Below are positions 8,673 through 17,841 of a DNA stretch of 64,000 nt, in pieces. The stretch's first letter is position 1; each line of letters starts with the position of its first letter. Position numbers and translations under genes: made by a program. The notes under the pieces are model-generated. The model was not told the origin of the DNA. It saw only the letters and a list, made by a program, of their open reading frames with translations, and did no database searches. Origin of the DNA: Chromobacterium aquaticum (lineage in GTDB: Bacteria > Pseudomonadota > Gammaproteobacteria > Burkholderiales > Chromobacteriaceae); the NCBI RefSeq assembly GCF_021129195.1, contig NZ_JAJOHW010000108.1, forward strand, positions 23,204-87,203, read 5' to 3'.

Positions 8673-11600
8673 ATGACCACCACCACCCAAGCCCGTGTGC
8701 GGGAGATCCCGTACAACTACACCTCGTACTCCGATCGCGAAATCTTCATCCGTCTGCTGGGCGAGCCGATGTGGAAACTGCTGGAGGAGCTGCGCGCCGA
8801 GCGCAAGACCGGCCGCTCCGCCCGCATGCTGTTCGAGGTCTTGGGCGATATCTGGGTGGTGGACCGCAACCCCTATCTGGTCGACGATCTGCTGGACAAT
8901 CCCAAGCGGCTGGCGGCCTTGGTGGACGCGATGCGCCACCGGCTGGCCGAAGTGGAAAAACGCCGCGAAGGCAATGACAAGGTGGGCAAGATGCTGACCG
9001 CGGCGCGCGCCGCCGTCGAGCGCTTCGCCGAACAGTTCGAGGACACTCGCGAGCTGCGCGCCAAGATCCTGAAGAAGCTGTCCCGGCTCACCCGCCGCGA
9101 CAATATCCAGTTCGACGGCCTGTCCCGCGTCGCCCACGTCACCGACGCCACCGACTGGCGCGTCGAATATCCGTTCGTGGTGCTGAGCCCGGACAGCGAA
9201 GCCGAAATCGCGCCGCTGGTGCGCGCCTGTATCGAGCTGGGCCTGACCATCATTCCGCGCGGCGGCGGCACCGGCTACACCGGCGGCGCGGTGCCGCTGG
9301 ACCGCATGAGCGCGGTGATCAATACCGAAAAGCTGGACCGCCACCTCGGCGTCGAACAGATCGAACTGCCCGGCCTGGACGGCCTCCGCGCCACCATACA
9401 ATGCGGCGCCGGCGTGGTCACCGCCCGCGTCGCCGAGGCCGCCTCCGCCGCCGGCCTGGTGTTCGCGGTGGACCCCACCTCGGCCGAGGCCTCCTGTATC
9501 GGCGGCAATATCGCGATGAACGCCGGCGGCAAGAAGGCGGTGCTGTGGGGCACCACGCTGGACAACCTCGCCAACTGGAAAATGGTGGACGCCAACGGCC
9601 AATGGCAGTTCATCGAACGCCTGGAGCACAACTACGGCAAGATCCACGACGTCGACGTCGCCCGCTTCCGCGTCAGCCAGCTCAAGGACGACGGCCAGAC
9701 CGTGGAGTCCAGCCGTCAGCTGGACATCCCCGGCAGCGCCTTCCGCAAAGTGGGCCTGGGCAAGGACGTCACCGACAAATTCCTGGCCGGCCTGCCCGGC
9801 GTGCAGAAGGAAGGCTGCGACGGCATCATCACCAGCGCCCGCTTTGTGCTGCATCGCATGCCCGCGCATATCCGCACCGTCTGCCTGGAGTTCTTCGGCA
9901 CCGTGGCCGAAGCCACGCCGGCCATCGTCGAAATCACCGATCTGTTCAAGCCCGGCGGCACGGCGCTGGCCGCCGGCGTGCAGCTGGCCGGCCTCGAACA
10001 CCTGGACTGGCGCTATGTGCGCGCGGTGTCCTATGTGACCAAGGCCAAGAGCAAGGGCCGACCCAAGATGGTGCTGATCGCCGACCTGGTGTCGGACCAC
10101 GAGGACGCGGTGGCGGAAGCCGCCAGCCAAGTGGTGCGGCTGGCCAACGCGCGTCACGGCGAAGGCTTCATCGCCATCACCCCGGAAACGCGCAAGCGCT
10201 TCTGGCTGGACCGCAGCCGCACCGCCGCCATCGCCAAGCACACCAACGCCTTCAAGATCAACGAAGACGTGGTGATCCCGCTGCCTCGGCTGGGCGATTA
10301 CAGCGACGGCATCGAACGCATCAATATCGAGCTGTCGATCCAGAACAAGCTGCGCCTGCTCGATACCTTGACCGAGTATTTCCACGGCCGGCTGCCGGTG
10401 GACAAGCTGGACACCAATCTGCCATCGGAAGAACTGATCGGCGACCGCCGCGCCTCGGCGCTGTCCCAGCTCGCCATCACCCGCGACCGCTGGCAGTGGC
10501 TGTTGGAACACCTTGACCGTCCCTTCCACGAATACCGCGAGCGTTGGCCGCACGCGCCGCTGGAAGACGCCGCGGCGACGCCAGCCTCGGTGTTTCACGC
10601 GCTGCGCGACATGGTCGTGCGCGTTAGCTGGAAGCGCGAAATGCAGGCCGAACTGGAGCAACTGTTCTCCGGCAACACCGACGGCCCCATCCTGGCCGCC
10701 ATCCGCGCCATCCAGCAAAAAGTGCTGCGCAGCCGCGTGTTTGTCGCGCTGCACATGCATGCCGGCGACGGCAACGTCCACACCAACCTGCCGGTCAACT
10801 CCGACGATTACGAGATGCTGCAAAGCGCGCACAAGGCGGTGGAGCGCATCATGGCGCTGGCGCGCTCCTTGGGCGGAGTGATTTCCGGCGAGCACGGCAT
10901 CGGCATCACCAAGCTGGAATTCCTCAGCGAGGAGGAAATCGCCCCCTTCCGCGCCTACAAGCAGCAAGTGGACCCCAACGGCCACTTCAACCGCGGCAAG
11001 CTGCTGCCCGGCGCCGACCTGGCCATGGCTTATACGCCGTCCTTCTCCTTGCTGGGCGCGGAATCGCTAATCCTGGAACAATCCGACATCGGCGCGATCA
11101 GCGATTCGATCAAGGACTGCCTGCGCTGCGGCAAGTGCAAACCGGTGTGCTCCACCCATGTGCCGCGCGCCAATCTGCTGTACTCGCCGCGCAACAAGAT
11201 TCTCGGCGTCGGCCTGCTGACCGAGGCCTTCCTCTACGAAGAGCAGACCCGCCGCGGCGTCAGCCTCAAGCATTTCGAAGAATTATCCGATGTCGCCGAC
11301 CATTGCACGGTCTGCCACCGCTGCGTCAAGCCCTGCCCGGTCAAGATCGACTTCGGCGATGTTTCGGTGGCGATGCGCAACTTCCTGCGCAAGACCGGCA
11401 ACAAAAGTTTCAACCCCGGCACCGCCGTCGGCATGGCCTTTCTCACCGCCAAGGACCCGGCCACCATCAAGGCCTTGCGCACCGGCCTGGTCGGCGTCGC
11501 CTACAAGGCGCAGCGGCTGGGCAACGCGGTGGGCAAGCGCCTGGGCTTGATAGGCTCCCAGACCCGGCAACCGCCGGCCACCGTCGGCAAGGCGCCGGTC

Positions 11601-12524
11601 AAGGAGCAGGTGATCCACTTCATCAACAAGCCCATGCCCGGCGGCCTGCCCAAGAAAACCGCGCGCGCGCTGCTGGACGTGGAAGACGCCAGCATCGTGC
11701 CCATCATCCGCAACCCCAAGCTGTCGGAAGACGCGGAAGCGGTGTTCTACTTCCCCGGCTGCGGCTCGGAGCGCCTGTTCAGCCAGGTTGGCCTCGCCAC
11801 CCAGGCCATGCTGTGGCATGTCGGCGCGCAGACGGTGCTGCCGCCCGGCTATCTGTGCTGCGGCTATCCGCAGACCAGCGCCGGCTATCAGGACAAGGGC
11901 GACGCGATCACCACCGAGAACCGGGTGCTGTTCCACCGCGTGGCCACCACGCTGAACTACCTGGACATCAAGACCGTGGTGGTCAGCTGCGGCACCTGCT
12001 ACGACCAGTTGTCGCAATACCGCTTCGAGGACATCTTCCCGGGCTGCCGCATCATCGACATCCATGAATACCTGATGGAGAAGGGCGTCAAGCTGGACGG
12101 CGTCGGCGGCCAGCAATACCTGTATCACGATCCCTGCCACACGCCGATGAAGGCCTATCAGCCTATGAAGGTGGTCAACGAGCTGCTGGGCGGCGGCGTG
12201 GCGCTGTCAGACCGCTGCTGCGGCGAATCCGGCACCTTCGCCGCCAGCCGGCCGGACATCGCCACTCAGGTGCGCTCGCGCAAGGAAGAGGAAATCAACA
12301 AGAACCTGCAGGCACTGACCGGTGGCGCCAAGCCTGCCCAGCCAGTGAAGATCTTGACCTCCTGCCCGTCCTGCCTGCAAGGCCTGTCGCGCTACAGCCC
12401 GGACACCGGCACCGAAGCCGACTACATCGTGGTGGAAATCGCCAAGCATGTGCTGGGGCCGAACTGGTTGAAGCAGTATGTGGACCAGGCGCGCGATGGC
12501 GGCATCGAACGCGTGCTTCTATAA
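8673..12524 (+). CDS. Giant FAD- and Fe-S-containing oxidoreductase (DUF3683 type)
   Basis: This ~1,283-aa protein appears to combine in one chain what are usually separate subunits of glycolate or D-lactate oxidases. In order: an N-terminal DUF3683-like region; an FAD_binding_4 domain with [17 protein letters not shown]; an FAD-oxidase C-terminal domain with [12 protein letters not shown] and [13 protein letters not shown]; a two-cluster ferredoxin region ([11 protein letters not shown] and [12 protein letters not shown]); and a GlpC/LutA-like C-terminus with CCG-type motifs ([21 protein letters not shown]). It probably oxidises a 2-hydroxyacid and passes electrons to the quinone pool; the substrate is not evident. 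I chose ATG 8673 because a TACACT -10-like hexamer at 8630-8635 would put transcription start near the upstream GTG 8637. Confidence 0.88.
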   Translation: MTTTTQARVREIPYNYTSYSDREIFIRLLGEPMWKLLEELRAERKTGRSARMLFEVLGDIWVVDRNPYLVDDLLDNPKRLAALVDAMRHRLAEVEKRREGNDKVGKMLTAARAAVERFAEQFEDTRELRAKILKKLSRLTRRDNIQFDGLSRVAHVTDATDWRVEYPFVVLSPDSEAEIAPLVRACIELGLTIIPRGGGTGYTGGAVPLDRMSAVINTEKLDRHLGVEQIELPGLDGLRATIQCGAGVVTARVAEAASAAGLVFAVDPTSAEASCIGGNIAMNAGGKKAVLWGTTLDNLANWKMVDANGQWQFIERLEHNYGKIHDVDVARFRVSQLKDDGQTVESSRQLDIPGSAFRKVGLGKDVTDKFLAGLPGVQKEGCDGIITSARFVLHRMPAHIRTVCLEFFGTVAEATPAIVEITDLFKPGGTALAAGVQLAGLEHLDWRYVRAVSYVTKAKSKGRPKMVLIADLVSDHEDAVAEAASQVVRLANARHGEGFIAITPETRKRFWLDRSRTAAIAKHTNAFKINEDVVIPLPRLGDYSDGIERINIELSIQNKLRLLDTLTEYFHGRLPVDKLDTNLPSEELIGDRRASALSQLAITRDRWQWLLEHLDRPFHEYRERWPHAPLEDAAATPASVFHALRDMVVRVSWKREMQAELEQLFSGNTDGPILAAIRAIQQKVLRSRVFVALHMHAGDGNVHTNLPVNSDDYEMLQSAHKAVERIMALARSLGGVISGEHGIGITKLEFLSEEEIAPFRAYKQQVDPNGHFNRGKLLPGADLAMAYTPSFSLLGAESLILEQSDIGAISDSIKDCLRCGKCKPVCSTHVPRANLLYSPRNKILGVGLLTEAFLYEEQTRRGVSLKHFEELSDVADHCTVCHRCVKPCPVKIDFGDVSVAMRNFLRKTGNKSFNPGTAVGMAFLTAKDPATIKALRTGLVGVAYKAQRLGNAVGKRLGLIGSQTRQPPATVGKAPVKEQVIHFINKPMPGGLPKKTARALLDVEDASIVPIIRNPKLSEDAEAVFYFPGCGSERLFSQVGLATQAMLWHVGAQTVLPPGYLCCGYPQTSAGYQDKGDAITTENRVLFHRVATTLNYLDIKTVVVSCGTCYDQLSQYRFEDIFPGCRIIDIHEYLMEKGVKLDGVGGQQYLYHDPCHTPMKAYQPMKVVNELLGGGVALSDRCCGESGTFAASRPDIATQVRSRKEEEINKNLQALTGGAKPAQPVKILTSCPSCLQGLSRYSPDTGTEADYIVVEIAKHVLGPNWLKQYVDQARDGGIERVLL

Positions 12525-12540
12525 GGTTGGAGAACAACCC

Positions 12541-13089
12541 ATGGGCAATAAAGCGTTGATCATCATCGACGTGCAATACGGCCAGATCGAAGGCCAGCCC
12601 CGCGCCGGCCGCGCCGACGCCGTGCTGGCCAATCTCAACCGCGCCATCGCGCTGGCGCGCCGCCAACACATGCCGGTGATCTTCATCCAGCACGACAGCG
12701 GCCCCGGCAGCGATCTGGCGCGCGACAGCGAGGCCTGGCGGCTGCATCCGGCGCTAGCGCGGCAGGATGGCGATGCCGTGGTGCACAAACGCTTCAGCGA
12801 TAGCTTCCAGCACACCACGCTGACCGAGCTGCTGCGCGGCGACGATATCGACGAGCTGTGGCTGGCCGGCTCCGCCACCGAGTTCTGCGTGGACAGCACG
12901 CTGCGCTCGGCGATGTCACAGGAATACAGCGTCACCCTGATCGCCGACGCTCACACCTGCAAACCACGACCTCAACTGAACGCGGAACAGGTGATCGATC
13001 ACTTCAACTGGGTCTGGTCCAATCTGGACGAAACGCCCAAGCCCTTACGCGTGCGCGGCATCGCCGAGTTGGAAAGCGGCGCGGCTTAA
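12541..13089 (+). CDS. Isochorismatase-family cysteine hydrolase
   Basis: 182 aa from ATG 12541, with GGAG 11 bases upstream. The catalytic triad of the family is visible: Asp in ALIIIDVQYG, Lys in VVHKRFSDSF, and the nucleophile Cys in ATEFCVDSTLRSAM. Such enzymes are nicotinamidases, N-carbamoyl amidases or ureidoacrylate hydrolases; nothing here fixes the substrate. It lies 16 bases after the FAD/Fe-S oxidoreductase and is probably co-transcribed, ending at a strong terminator. Confidence 0.88.
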   Translation: MGNKALIIIDVQYGQIEGQPRAGRADAVLANLNRAIALARRQHMPVIFIQHDSGPGSDLARDSEAWRLHPALARQDGDAVVHKRFSDSFQHTTLTELLRGDDIDELWLAGSATEFCVDSTLRSAMSQEYSVTLIADAHTCKPRPQLNAEQVIDHFNWVWSNLDETPKPLRVRGIAELESGAA

Positions 13090-13093
13090 ACGA

Positions 13094-13125
13094 AAACCGC
13101 CGGGCACGCCCGGCGGTTTCTCTTT
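13094..13125. terminator. Bidirectional rho-independent terminator
   Basis: A 12-bp arm AAACCGCCGGGC at 13094-13105 pairs with GCCCGGCGGTTT at 13108-13119 and is followed by TCTCTTT. Read on the minus strand the hairpin ends in TTTT. It separates the convergent hydrolase and chitinase genes. Confidence 0.9.
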
Positions 13126-13137
13126 GCTGCTTCCTTG

Positions 13138-14748
13138 TTACTTCAACGGCGATGCGGCCGAGGCCTTGGCCGCCGCCTTCTTCTTGGCCGCGGCGGAGTC
13201 CTGACGCACTTCGCTGGTGGTCTTCAACAAAGTGCCTTGGGCGTCGTCGCCGTCCAGGGACCAGCTGAACACCCCACCCAGTTGCTGCTGACGCACATAA
13301 TCCAGCTTGGTGCGGATGGTGGCCGGGTCGTCGTAGCTCCAGAACTCATTGCCGTCGTAAGTCCACAACTGCTTGCTGACCGGATGCACGAACTGCTTGG
13401 CAGAACGCGTCTTCAGCACCTTGTAATCCTCGATGCCGGCCTCGTAAGTGCCCTTGCCGGCTCCGGTCGCCACTTGATACAGGCCATCGCCCTTGGCTCC
13501 CGCCGCCACGCCGGCCCAGCCGCGGCCATAGAACGGGATGCCCACGTTCAGCTTGGCCTTGGGCACGCCGGCGGTGACCAGGGTCTGGATCGCGTCGTTG
13601 ACGTTGTAGTAGACGCGGTCGCCAGTCACCGGCGCGGCCGGATCGCGGAACAGATTGGACTGGAAGTTGGTCGGCCCCTTGGCGTCCCAGCCGCCGTTGA
13701 AGTCGTAAGTCATCACATTGATCCAGTCCATATAAGCCGCGTACTTGGCCGGCTCGGTCTGGCGGATCTTGTCGACGCCGGAGCCAATCGCCGCGGTCAG
13801 GTAGTAGCGGCGCTTGTTCTGCGCGGTCAACGCGTCCAACTGGCTGCGGAATTCCGCCATCAGCAAGGTGAAGTTCTGCTTGTCGTTGGGATCCACGCTA
13901 TTGCTCGGCAAGCCGCCGCCGCCCGGGTATTCCCAGTCGATGTCGATGCCGTCGAACACGCCCTTGGCCACGCCGGCGCCACCGGCATTCTCGCCTACCG
14001 GCAGATTGCCTTTCAGATACAGATCGATGCAGGACGCGACCATGGCCTTGCGGCCGGCGTCGCTGGCGGCGAACTTGCCGAAGTTTTTCGACCAGGTCCA
14101 GCCGCCCAGCGAAATCAGCACTTTCAGCGAGGGGTTGGCCAGCTTCAGCTTGCGCAACTGGTTGAAGTTGCCGCGCAGCGGATCGCTCCAGCTATCGGCC
14201 TTGCCATCCACCGACTCATTGGCGCCAAAGGATTTCTGGTAATCGGCCCAGGCATCGCCACCGTCGCCATTACCGTTCTCGGCGCGAGTCACCATGCCGC
14301 ACTTGCCGTCGGCGTAGACATTGCCGAAAGCGTAATTCAGGAAGGTCAGCTTCTTATCGCCGCCTGCGTCCACCAGATTGCGCAGCTTGTAATTGCGGCC
14401 GTAAATGCTCCATTGCGCAAAATAGGAGCCGACATGGCGGCCCACGGTCGGCGTCGGTTCCGGCGGCACGCCGGTGCCCGGACCCGGGCCGGGATCACCG
14501 CCACCGGGCGTGCATTCGCTGGCCGGCCGCTCTTCCCACGGCCCCCATTGATCCGCGCCTGGTTGATTGTTCTGTGTCCACCATTTGGCGCGCCAGGTCT
14601 TGTTGGCGTGCAGGGCGTAATCGCCGCCGTTATAGGTCTGCGCACCACTCCACGCATTGCAGGCCGGCGCGGCGAATACCGCCGCGCTGCTCAACAACAA
14701 GCCGGCCCCTCCAAACAGCGCCGACAACGTCAACGAAAGCTTCGACAT
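13138..14748 (-). CDS. Secreted GH18 chitinase with N-terminal chitin-binding module
   Basis: An endo- or processive chitinase of 536 aa. A signal peptide (residues 1-26) is followed by a CBM5/12 chitin-binding module (CNAWSGAQTYNGGDY to QWGPWEER, ~30-74), a Gly/Pro linker (PGGGDPGPGPGTG), and the GH18 barrel from ~102. The catalytic signature DGIDIDWEYPG gives E273 as acid/base; SLGGWTWS is the upstream substrate strand. ATG 14748 has a textbook GGAGG 7 bases before it; the frame is open for 29 more codons upstream but without signal-peptide character. Probably secreted by type II export. See the candidate LuxR/CviR box at 14901. Confidence 0.95.
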   Translation of the reverse strand: MSKLSLTLSALFGGAGLLLSSAAVFAAPACNAWSGAQTYNGGDYALHANKTWRAKWWTQNNQPGADQWGPWEERPASECTPGGGDPGPGPGTGVPPEPTPTVGRHVGSYFAQWSIYGRNYKLRNLVDAGGDKKLTFLNYAFGNVYADGKCGMVTRAENGNGDGGDAWADYQKSFGANESVDGKADSWSDPLRGNFNQLRKLKLANPSLKVLISLGGWTWSKNFGKFAASDAGRKAMVASCIDLYLKGNLPVGENAGGAGVAKGVFDGIDIDWEYPGGGGLPSNSVDPNDKQNFTLLMAEFRSQLDALTAQNKRRYYLTAAIGSGVDKIRQTEPAKYAAYMDWINVMTYDFNGGWDAKGPTNFQSNLFRDPAAPVTGDRVYYNVNDAIQTLVTAGVPKAKLNVGIPFYGRGWAGVAAGAKGDGLYQVATGAGKGTYEAGIEDYKVLKTRSAKQFVHPVSKQLWTYDGNEFWSYDDPATIRTKLDYVRQQQLGGVFSWSLDGDDAQGTLLKTTSEVRQDSAAAKKKAAAKASAASPLK

Positions 14749-14838
14749 TCGGACCTCCTCAATTCTGTCAGTGATCACGGCAGCGTCATGCTGTCCCCGC
14801 TGCAGCACCGCAAGCCGGCGTTTTAGTTCGGACATGTG

Positions 14839-14866
14839 GTATTACAGTGGTATCAGATTCGAGCAA
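14839..14866 (-). promoter_or_regulatory. Putative sigma-70 promoter of the chitinase gene
   Basis: On the minus strand TTGCTC (14866-14861) and TAATAC (14844-14839) are spaced 16 bases apart, about 90 bases before the chitinase ATG. The -35 is only a partial match, as expected for an activated promoter. Confidence 0.45.
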
Positions 14867-14900
14867 TCACTCCACCGCTGCCAACCCAAATTTCACCAAC

Positions 14901-14916
14901 CTGTCCTTAATAACAG
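14901..14916. promoter_or_regulatory. Candidate LuxR/CviR-type box upstream of the chitinase
   Basis: CTGTCCTTAATAACAG matches 8 of the 10 fixed positions of the CviR consensus as I recall it (CTG-N-CC-N4-GG-N-CAG). It is centred about 75 bases upstream of the start point predicted from the promoter at 14839-14866. Chitinase is a known quorum-sensing target in Chromobacterium violaceum. No luxR/luxI pair is in this window. Confidence 0.4.
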
Positions 14917-15231
14917 TTAAAACAGGTCAAAAGTATTGCCTTACGTCGCCGACAATACAGCCAGCTCCAACAAGCCGGAACAAGCCTGAGCTTAAGTGAA
15001 TTTCAATGAATTTAACGCAAGAACCACCATGGGCAAGGTGGAAATGGGAGTCTTCCAGCAGGCATTACAGCGCGGCGCCGCGGAGAAGGGGAACTTGAGA
15101 ATGCCTGTTGGCAATTTGAGACAGAAACAACACGGCAATAGCATTGGCTTCATAAAACCATGCCACTACAAAACCATTAAATTTTCAATGGCATCCGAAA
15201 CGGGAATCGCCCACGGCTCCGGAAATGCAAA
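14917..15231. other. Gene-free interval upstream of the chitinase box
   Basis: I see no convincing coding sequence on either strand. The stretch is AT-richer than its neighbours, and short open frames lack ribosome binding sites and codon bias. It separates the chitinase regulatory region from the terminator of the Asr-like gene. Confidence 0.5.
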
Positions 15232-15251
15232 GAGGAGGCCGAAGCCTCCTC
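15232..15251 (-). terminator. Terminator of the Asr-like gene
   Basis: On the minus strand GAGGAGGC-TTCG-GCCTCCTC forms an 8-bp stem with a stable UUCG tetraloop, followed by TTTGCATTT. It lies ~27 bases past the stop codon. Confidence 0.85.
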
Positions 15252-15277
15252 CCGATACCCTGCCTGTAGCCGCAGAA

Positions 15278-15535
15278 TCAAGCCGCTTTTTTCACGTGCG
15301 CTTTTTTGTGATGCTGCTTCTTCACGTGTTTCTTGGCGGCTTGGGCTTTTTGCGCGGCCGGAGTGGAAGCTGCCTTTTTGGCATGCTTCTTATGATGATG
15401 TTTCTTGGCGTGATGCTTCTTGGCGTGCGCCGGAGCGGCGGCCTTGGCGGCCGGGCCGGAAGCGTCGGCGGCGAAGGTGGCGGCTGAAGTCAGGCCGATT
15501 ACGGAAGCCAGGATCAGTGCGGCGATCTTTTTCAT
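15278..15535 (-). CDS. Asr-like acid-shock protein, Lys/His/Ala-rich, periplasmic
   Basis: 85 aa from ATG 15535, preceded by GGAG 7 bases upstream. A clean signal peptide (KKIAALILASVIGLTSAATFAA) is followed by an extremely basic, low-complexity mature part built of AKKHHAKKHHHKK and KAQAAKKHVKK units. This matches E. coli Asr in layout and composition: an intrinsically disordered, periplasmic protein induced at low pH, thought to buffer or chaperone. The resemblance is compositional, so orthology is not proven. It has its own terminator and appears monocistronic. Confidence 0.7.
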   Translation of the reverse strand: MKKIAALILASVIGLTSAATFAADASGPAAKAAAPAHAKKHHAKKHHHKKHAKKAASTPAAQKAQAAKKHVKKQHHKKAHVKKAA

Positions 15536-15669
15536 GGTGATTCTCCAAGTCTGCGACTTATCGGTTGTCAGGGCACCGTCCTGGTGCATCCTTGAATTCA
15601 TCATATGCAAGCCGCCTCGCCGTAGTCTGTGAGGCCTGTGTTAAATCATGTAACCGATCGTACAAGCGC

Positions 15670-16968
15670 TTAAACCTGCGCCGGCTCCTTGGCCACCACC
15701 CGCGTCACCAGGATCTGGTCGATCTTGTGATTGTCGATGTCCACCACCTCGAACTTGTAGCCGGCGTATTGCACGCAATCGGTGCGGCGCGGAATCTTGC
15801 GCAGCATATACATCATGAAGCCAGCCACGGTTTCGTAGTTCTGATCGTCCGGCAGCTCATCGATCTCCAGCACTCGCAATACATCTTCCACCGGCGTGAT
15901 GCCGTCCACCAACCAGGAGTTTTCGTCGCGCTTGACGATCTGCTCTTCCTGACCCTGGCCCACCAGATCGCCCATCACCGTGGACATCACGTCATTGAGC
16001 GTGATCAGGCCAACGACGAAAGCATATTCATTCAAGATCACCGCGAAATCCTCGCGCGTGCCCTTGAACTGATCCAGCGACTCGGACAGGGTCAAGGAAT
16101 CCGGGATCAAGAGCACGGTCTTCAACAAGCCCGGTTCCTTCAGCGAGATCGCGCGGCCCGCCAGCACCCGGCGCAGCAAATCCTTGGAATCGACGTAACC
16201 GACCACATTATCGATACCGTTGTCGCACACCAGGAACTTGGAATGCGGCTGCTCGGCCACCTTGGACTTGATGCTGTCCTCCGCCTCGTCCAGCGTGAAA
16301 TAGATGATGCTCTCGCGCGGCGTCATCGACGACGGCACCAGCCGGCTTTCCAGCTCGAACACATTCTCGATGACCTGATGTTCCTGCCGATGCAGCACGC
16401 CGGCTTCGGCGCCAGCGTCCATCATCGCCGAAATATCGTCACTGGTGATCTCGTCGCGCGGGCTGGTGGGCATGCCCACCAGGCGCAGCAACAGGCCGGA
16501 CAACTCGTTGAACAGCCACACCAGCGGCTTGAACAGCAGCACCATGAACAACATCGGCCGCACGATGCGCACCGCCACCGTCTCCGCCGCCACCATGCCC
16601 AGACGCTTGGGCGTCAAGTCGGCGAACAGGATGAACAAGCTGGTCACCAACAGGAAGGATGCCAGGAAGCCCAGGCTCTGCGCCAAATCCGGCGACAGGA
16701 AAAACCCCAATACACGGGCGAAGAAGGGCGTGAACGCCGCTTCGCCGACGATGCCGCCCAGGATGGCCACCGCATTGACGCCTATCTGCACCACGGTGAA
16801 GAAATGGCCGGGATGCTCCTGCAAGGCCAGCACTTTTTCGGCATTGGCATTGCCTTCGTCCACCATTTGGCGCAAGCGAATCTTGCGCGAAGCCGCCAGC
16901 GAAATTTCCGACACCGAAAAAAAGGCGCTGGCCAGAATCAGCGCCAAGATAATCATCATATCCGTCAT
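15670..16968 (-). CDS. CNNM/CBS/CorC-domain membrane protein (hemolysin-family UPF0053)
   Basis: 432 aa from ATG 16968, chosen because GGAGA precedes it by 6 bases. An N-terminal CNNM (DUF21) domain with several membrane segments (MMIILALILASAFFSVSEISLAA to ~190) is followed by a cytoplasmic CBS pair (from ~205, beginning MTPRESIIYFTLDEA) and a C-terminal CorC_HlyC domain (ENSWLVDGITPVEDVLRVL). Family members are linked to magnesium/cobalt efflux or envelope stress; the hemolysin name is historical. Transport specificity unknown. Confidence 0.85.
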   Translation of the reverse strand: MTDMMIILALILASAFFSVSEISLAASRKIRLRQMVDEGNANAEKVLALQEHPGHFFTVVQIGVNAVAILGGIVGEAAFTPFFARVLGFFLSPDLAQSLGFLASFLLVTSLFILFADLTPKRLGMVAAETVAVRIVRPMLFMVLLFKPLVWLFNELSGLLLRLVGMPTSPRDEITSDDISAMMDAGAEAGVLHRQEHQVIENVFELESRLVPSSMTPRESIIYFTLDEAEDSIKSKVAEQPHSKFLVCDNGIDNVVGYVDSKDLLRRVLAGRAISLKEPGLLKTVLLIPDSLTLSESLDQFKGTREDFAVILNEYAFVVGLITLNDVMSTVMGDLVGQGQEEQIVKRDENSWLVDGITPVEDVLRVLEIDELPDDQNYETVAGFMMYMLRKIPRRTDCVQYAGYKFEVVDIDNHKIDQILVTRVVAKEPAQV

Positions 16969-17146
16969 CAAGCTCTCCACTCTTGCCCATCGCAGCGCCT
17001 GAACACCGCTGCAGGCGGGCTAGGGCAGAAGGCATGATAAATAGTTCAAATCATAATTTCTGTAATGATAGCAGCGAACCGTGGTTTCACCGAAGCCCAC
17101 GGCAACCGTTACAATGACCGCTCCACATTTCAGTAAGGCCGCAACC

Positions 17147-17812
17147 ATGGATTGTGAATTGTGCCAGGCTCCAGCCGGGCAACTACTGCATGAAGACGAG
17201 CGCCTCAGAGTGCTGTTGGTGGACGAGGCCGGCTACCCTGGCTTCTGCCGCGTGATCTGGAAGGCCCATGTCCGCGAGATGAGCGACCTTTCCGATAAAG
17301 ACCGCCTACACTTGCTCGACTGGGTCCAATATACCGAAGCCGCGCTGCGCCACATTCTAAAGCCGGCCAAGATCAACCTGGCCAGCCTGGGCAATATGGT
17401 TCCCCACCTCCACTGGCACGTGATTCCGCGCTTCGAAGACGACGCCCACTTTCCCGCCCCGATCTGGGCCGCCGCGCGCCGCGATGGCGCGGTACGCCAC
17501 TGGCCAGACCTGGCCGGACAACTGCGCTCACAACTAGCCGACGCCGCCAGCCATTGCTGGCTGAACTATCAAATCCAGGTGACCCAGGTTCCGGACGGGC
17601 TGGAAGGCGCCGATCTGGCCTGCTACCGCTTCTTCGCCGAATCCGGCCTGGCCTGGCCGGTGGACGGCGTGGATGCCGACGGCCGCCACTGGCTGGCGCT
17701 GCGCCGCGTCGACGACAACGGAGCTAGCAGTGTCGAGACACTGCGGCTGGAGGCCGGCAGCTACCGCCTGGTCCCCGGCGTCCCGTCCTACCAAGCCACG
17801 TTGCTGCGCTGA
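17147..17812 (+). CDS. HIT-family protein with an unusual C-terminal extension
   Basis: 221 aa from ATG 17147 with TAAGG 8 bases before it. Residues 1-~115 are a histidine-triad nucleotide-binding domain starting with CELC and carrying the triad MVPHLHWHVIPR (H87, H89, H91); such proteins hydrolyse nucleotide phosphoramidates or dinucleoside polyphosphates. The remaining ~105 residues (NYQIQVTQVPDG to YQATLLR) look like a separate beta-rich domain that I do not recognise. The sulfurtransferase gene starts 29 bases downstream and may be co-transcribed. Confidence 0.85.
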   Translation: MDCELCQAPAGQLLHEDERLRVLLVDEAGYPGFCRVIWKAHVREMSDLSDKDRLHLLDWVQYTEAALRHILKPAKINLASLGNMVPHLHWHVIPRFEDDAHFPAPIWAAARRDGAVRHWPDLAGQLRSQLADAASHCWLNYQIQVTQVPDGLEGADLACYRFFAESGLAWPVDGVDADGRHWLALRRVDDNGASSVETLRLEAGSYRLVPGVPSYQATLLR

Positions 17813-17841
17813 GCAGCCAGACTCCATTCAAGAGGTATGCC

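Noticed and set aside
8592..10985. Minus-strand open frame of 797 codons opposite the FAD/Fe-S oxidoreductase
   Set aside because: Mirror frame of a GC-rich gene: low-complexity His/Gln/Ala/Gly composition, no RBS, no domain; the plus-strand gene carries every recognisable motif.
14792..14806. Second lux-box-like half-palindrome CTGTCCCCGCTGCAG
   Set aside because: One base too short and only one half matches; lies between promoter and start codon.
13135..14826. Plus-strand open frame of 563 codons opposite the chitinase
   Set aside because: Antisense shadow; the chitinase on the minus strand has signal peptide, CBM and catalytic motif.
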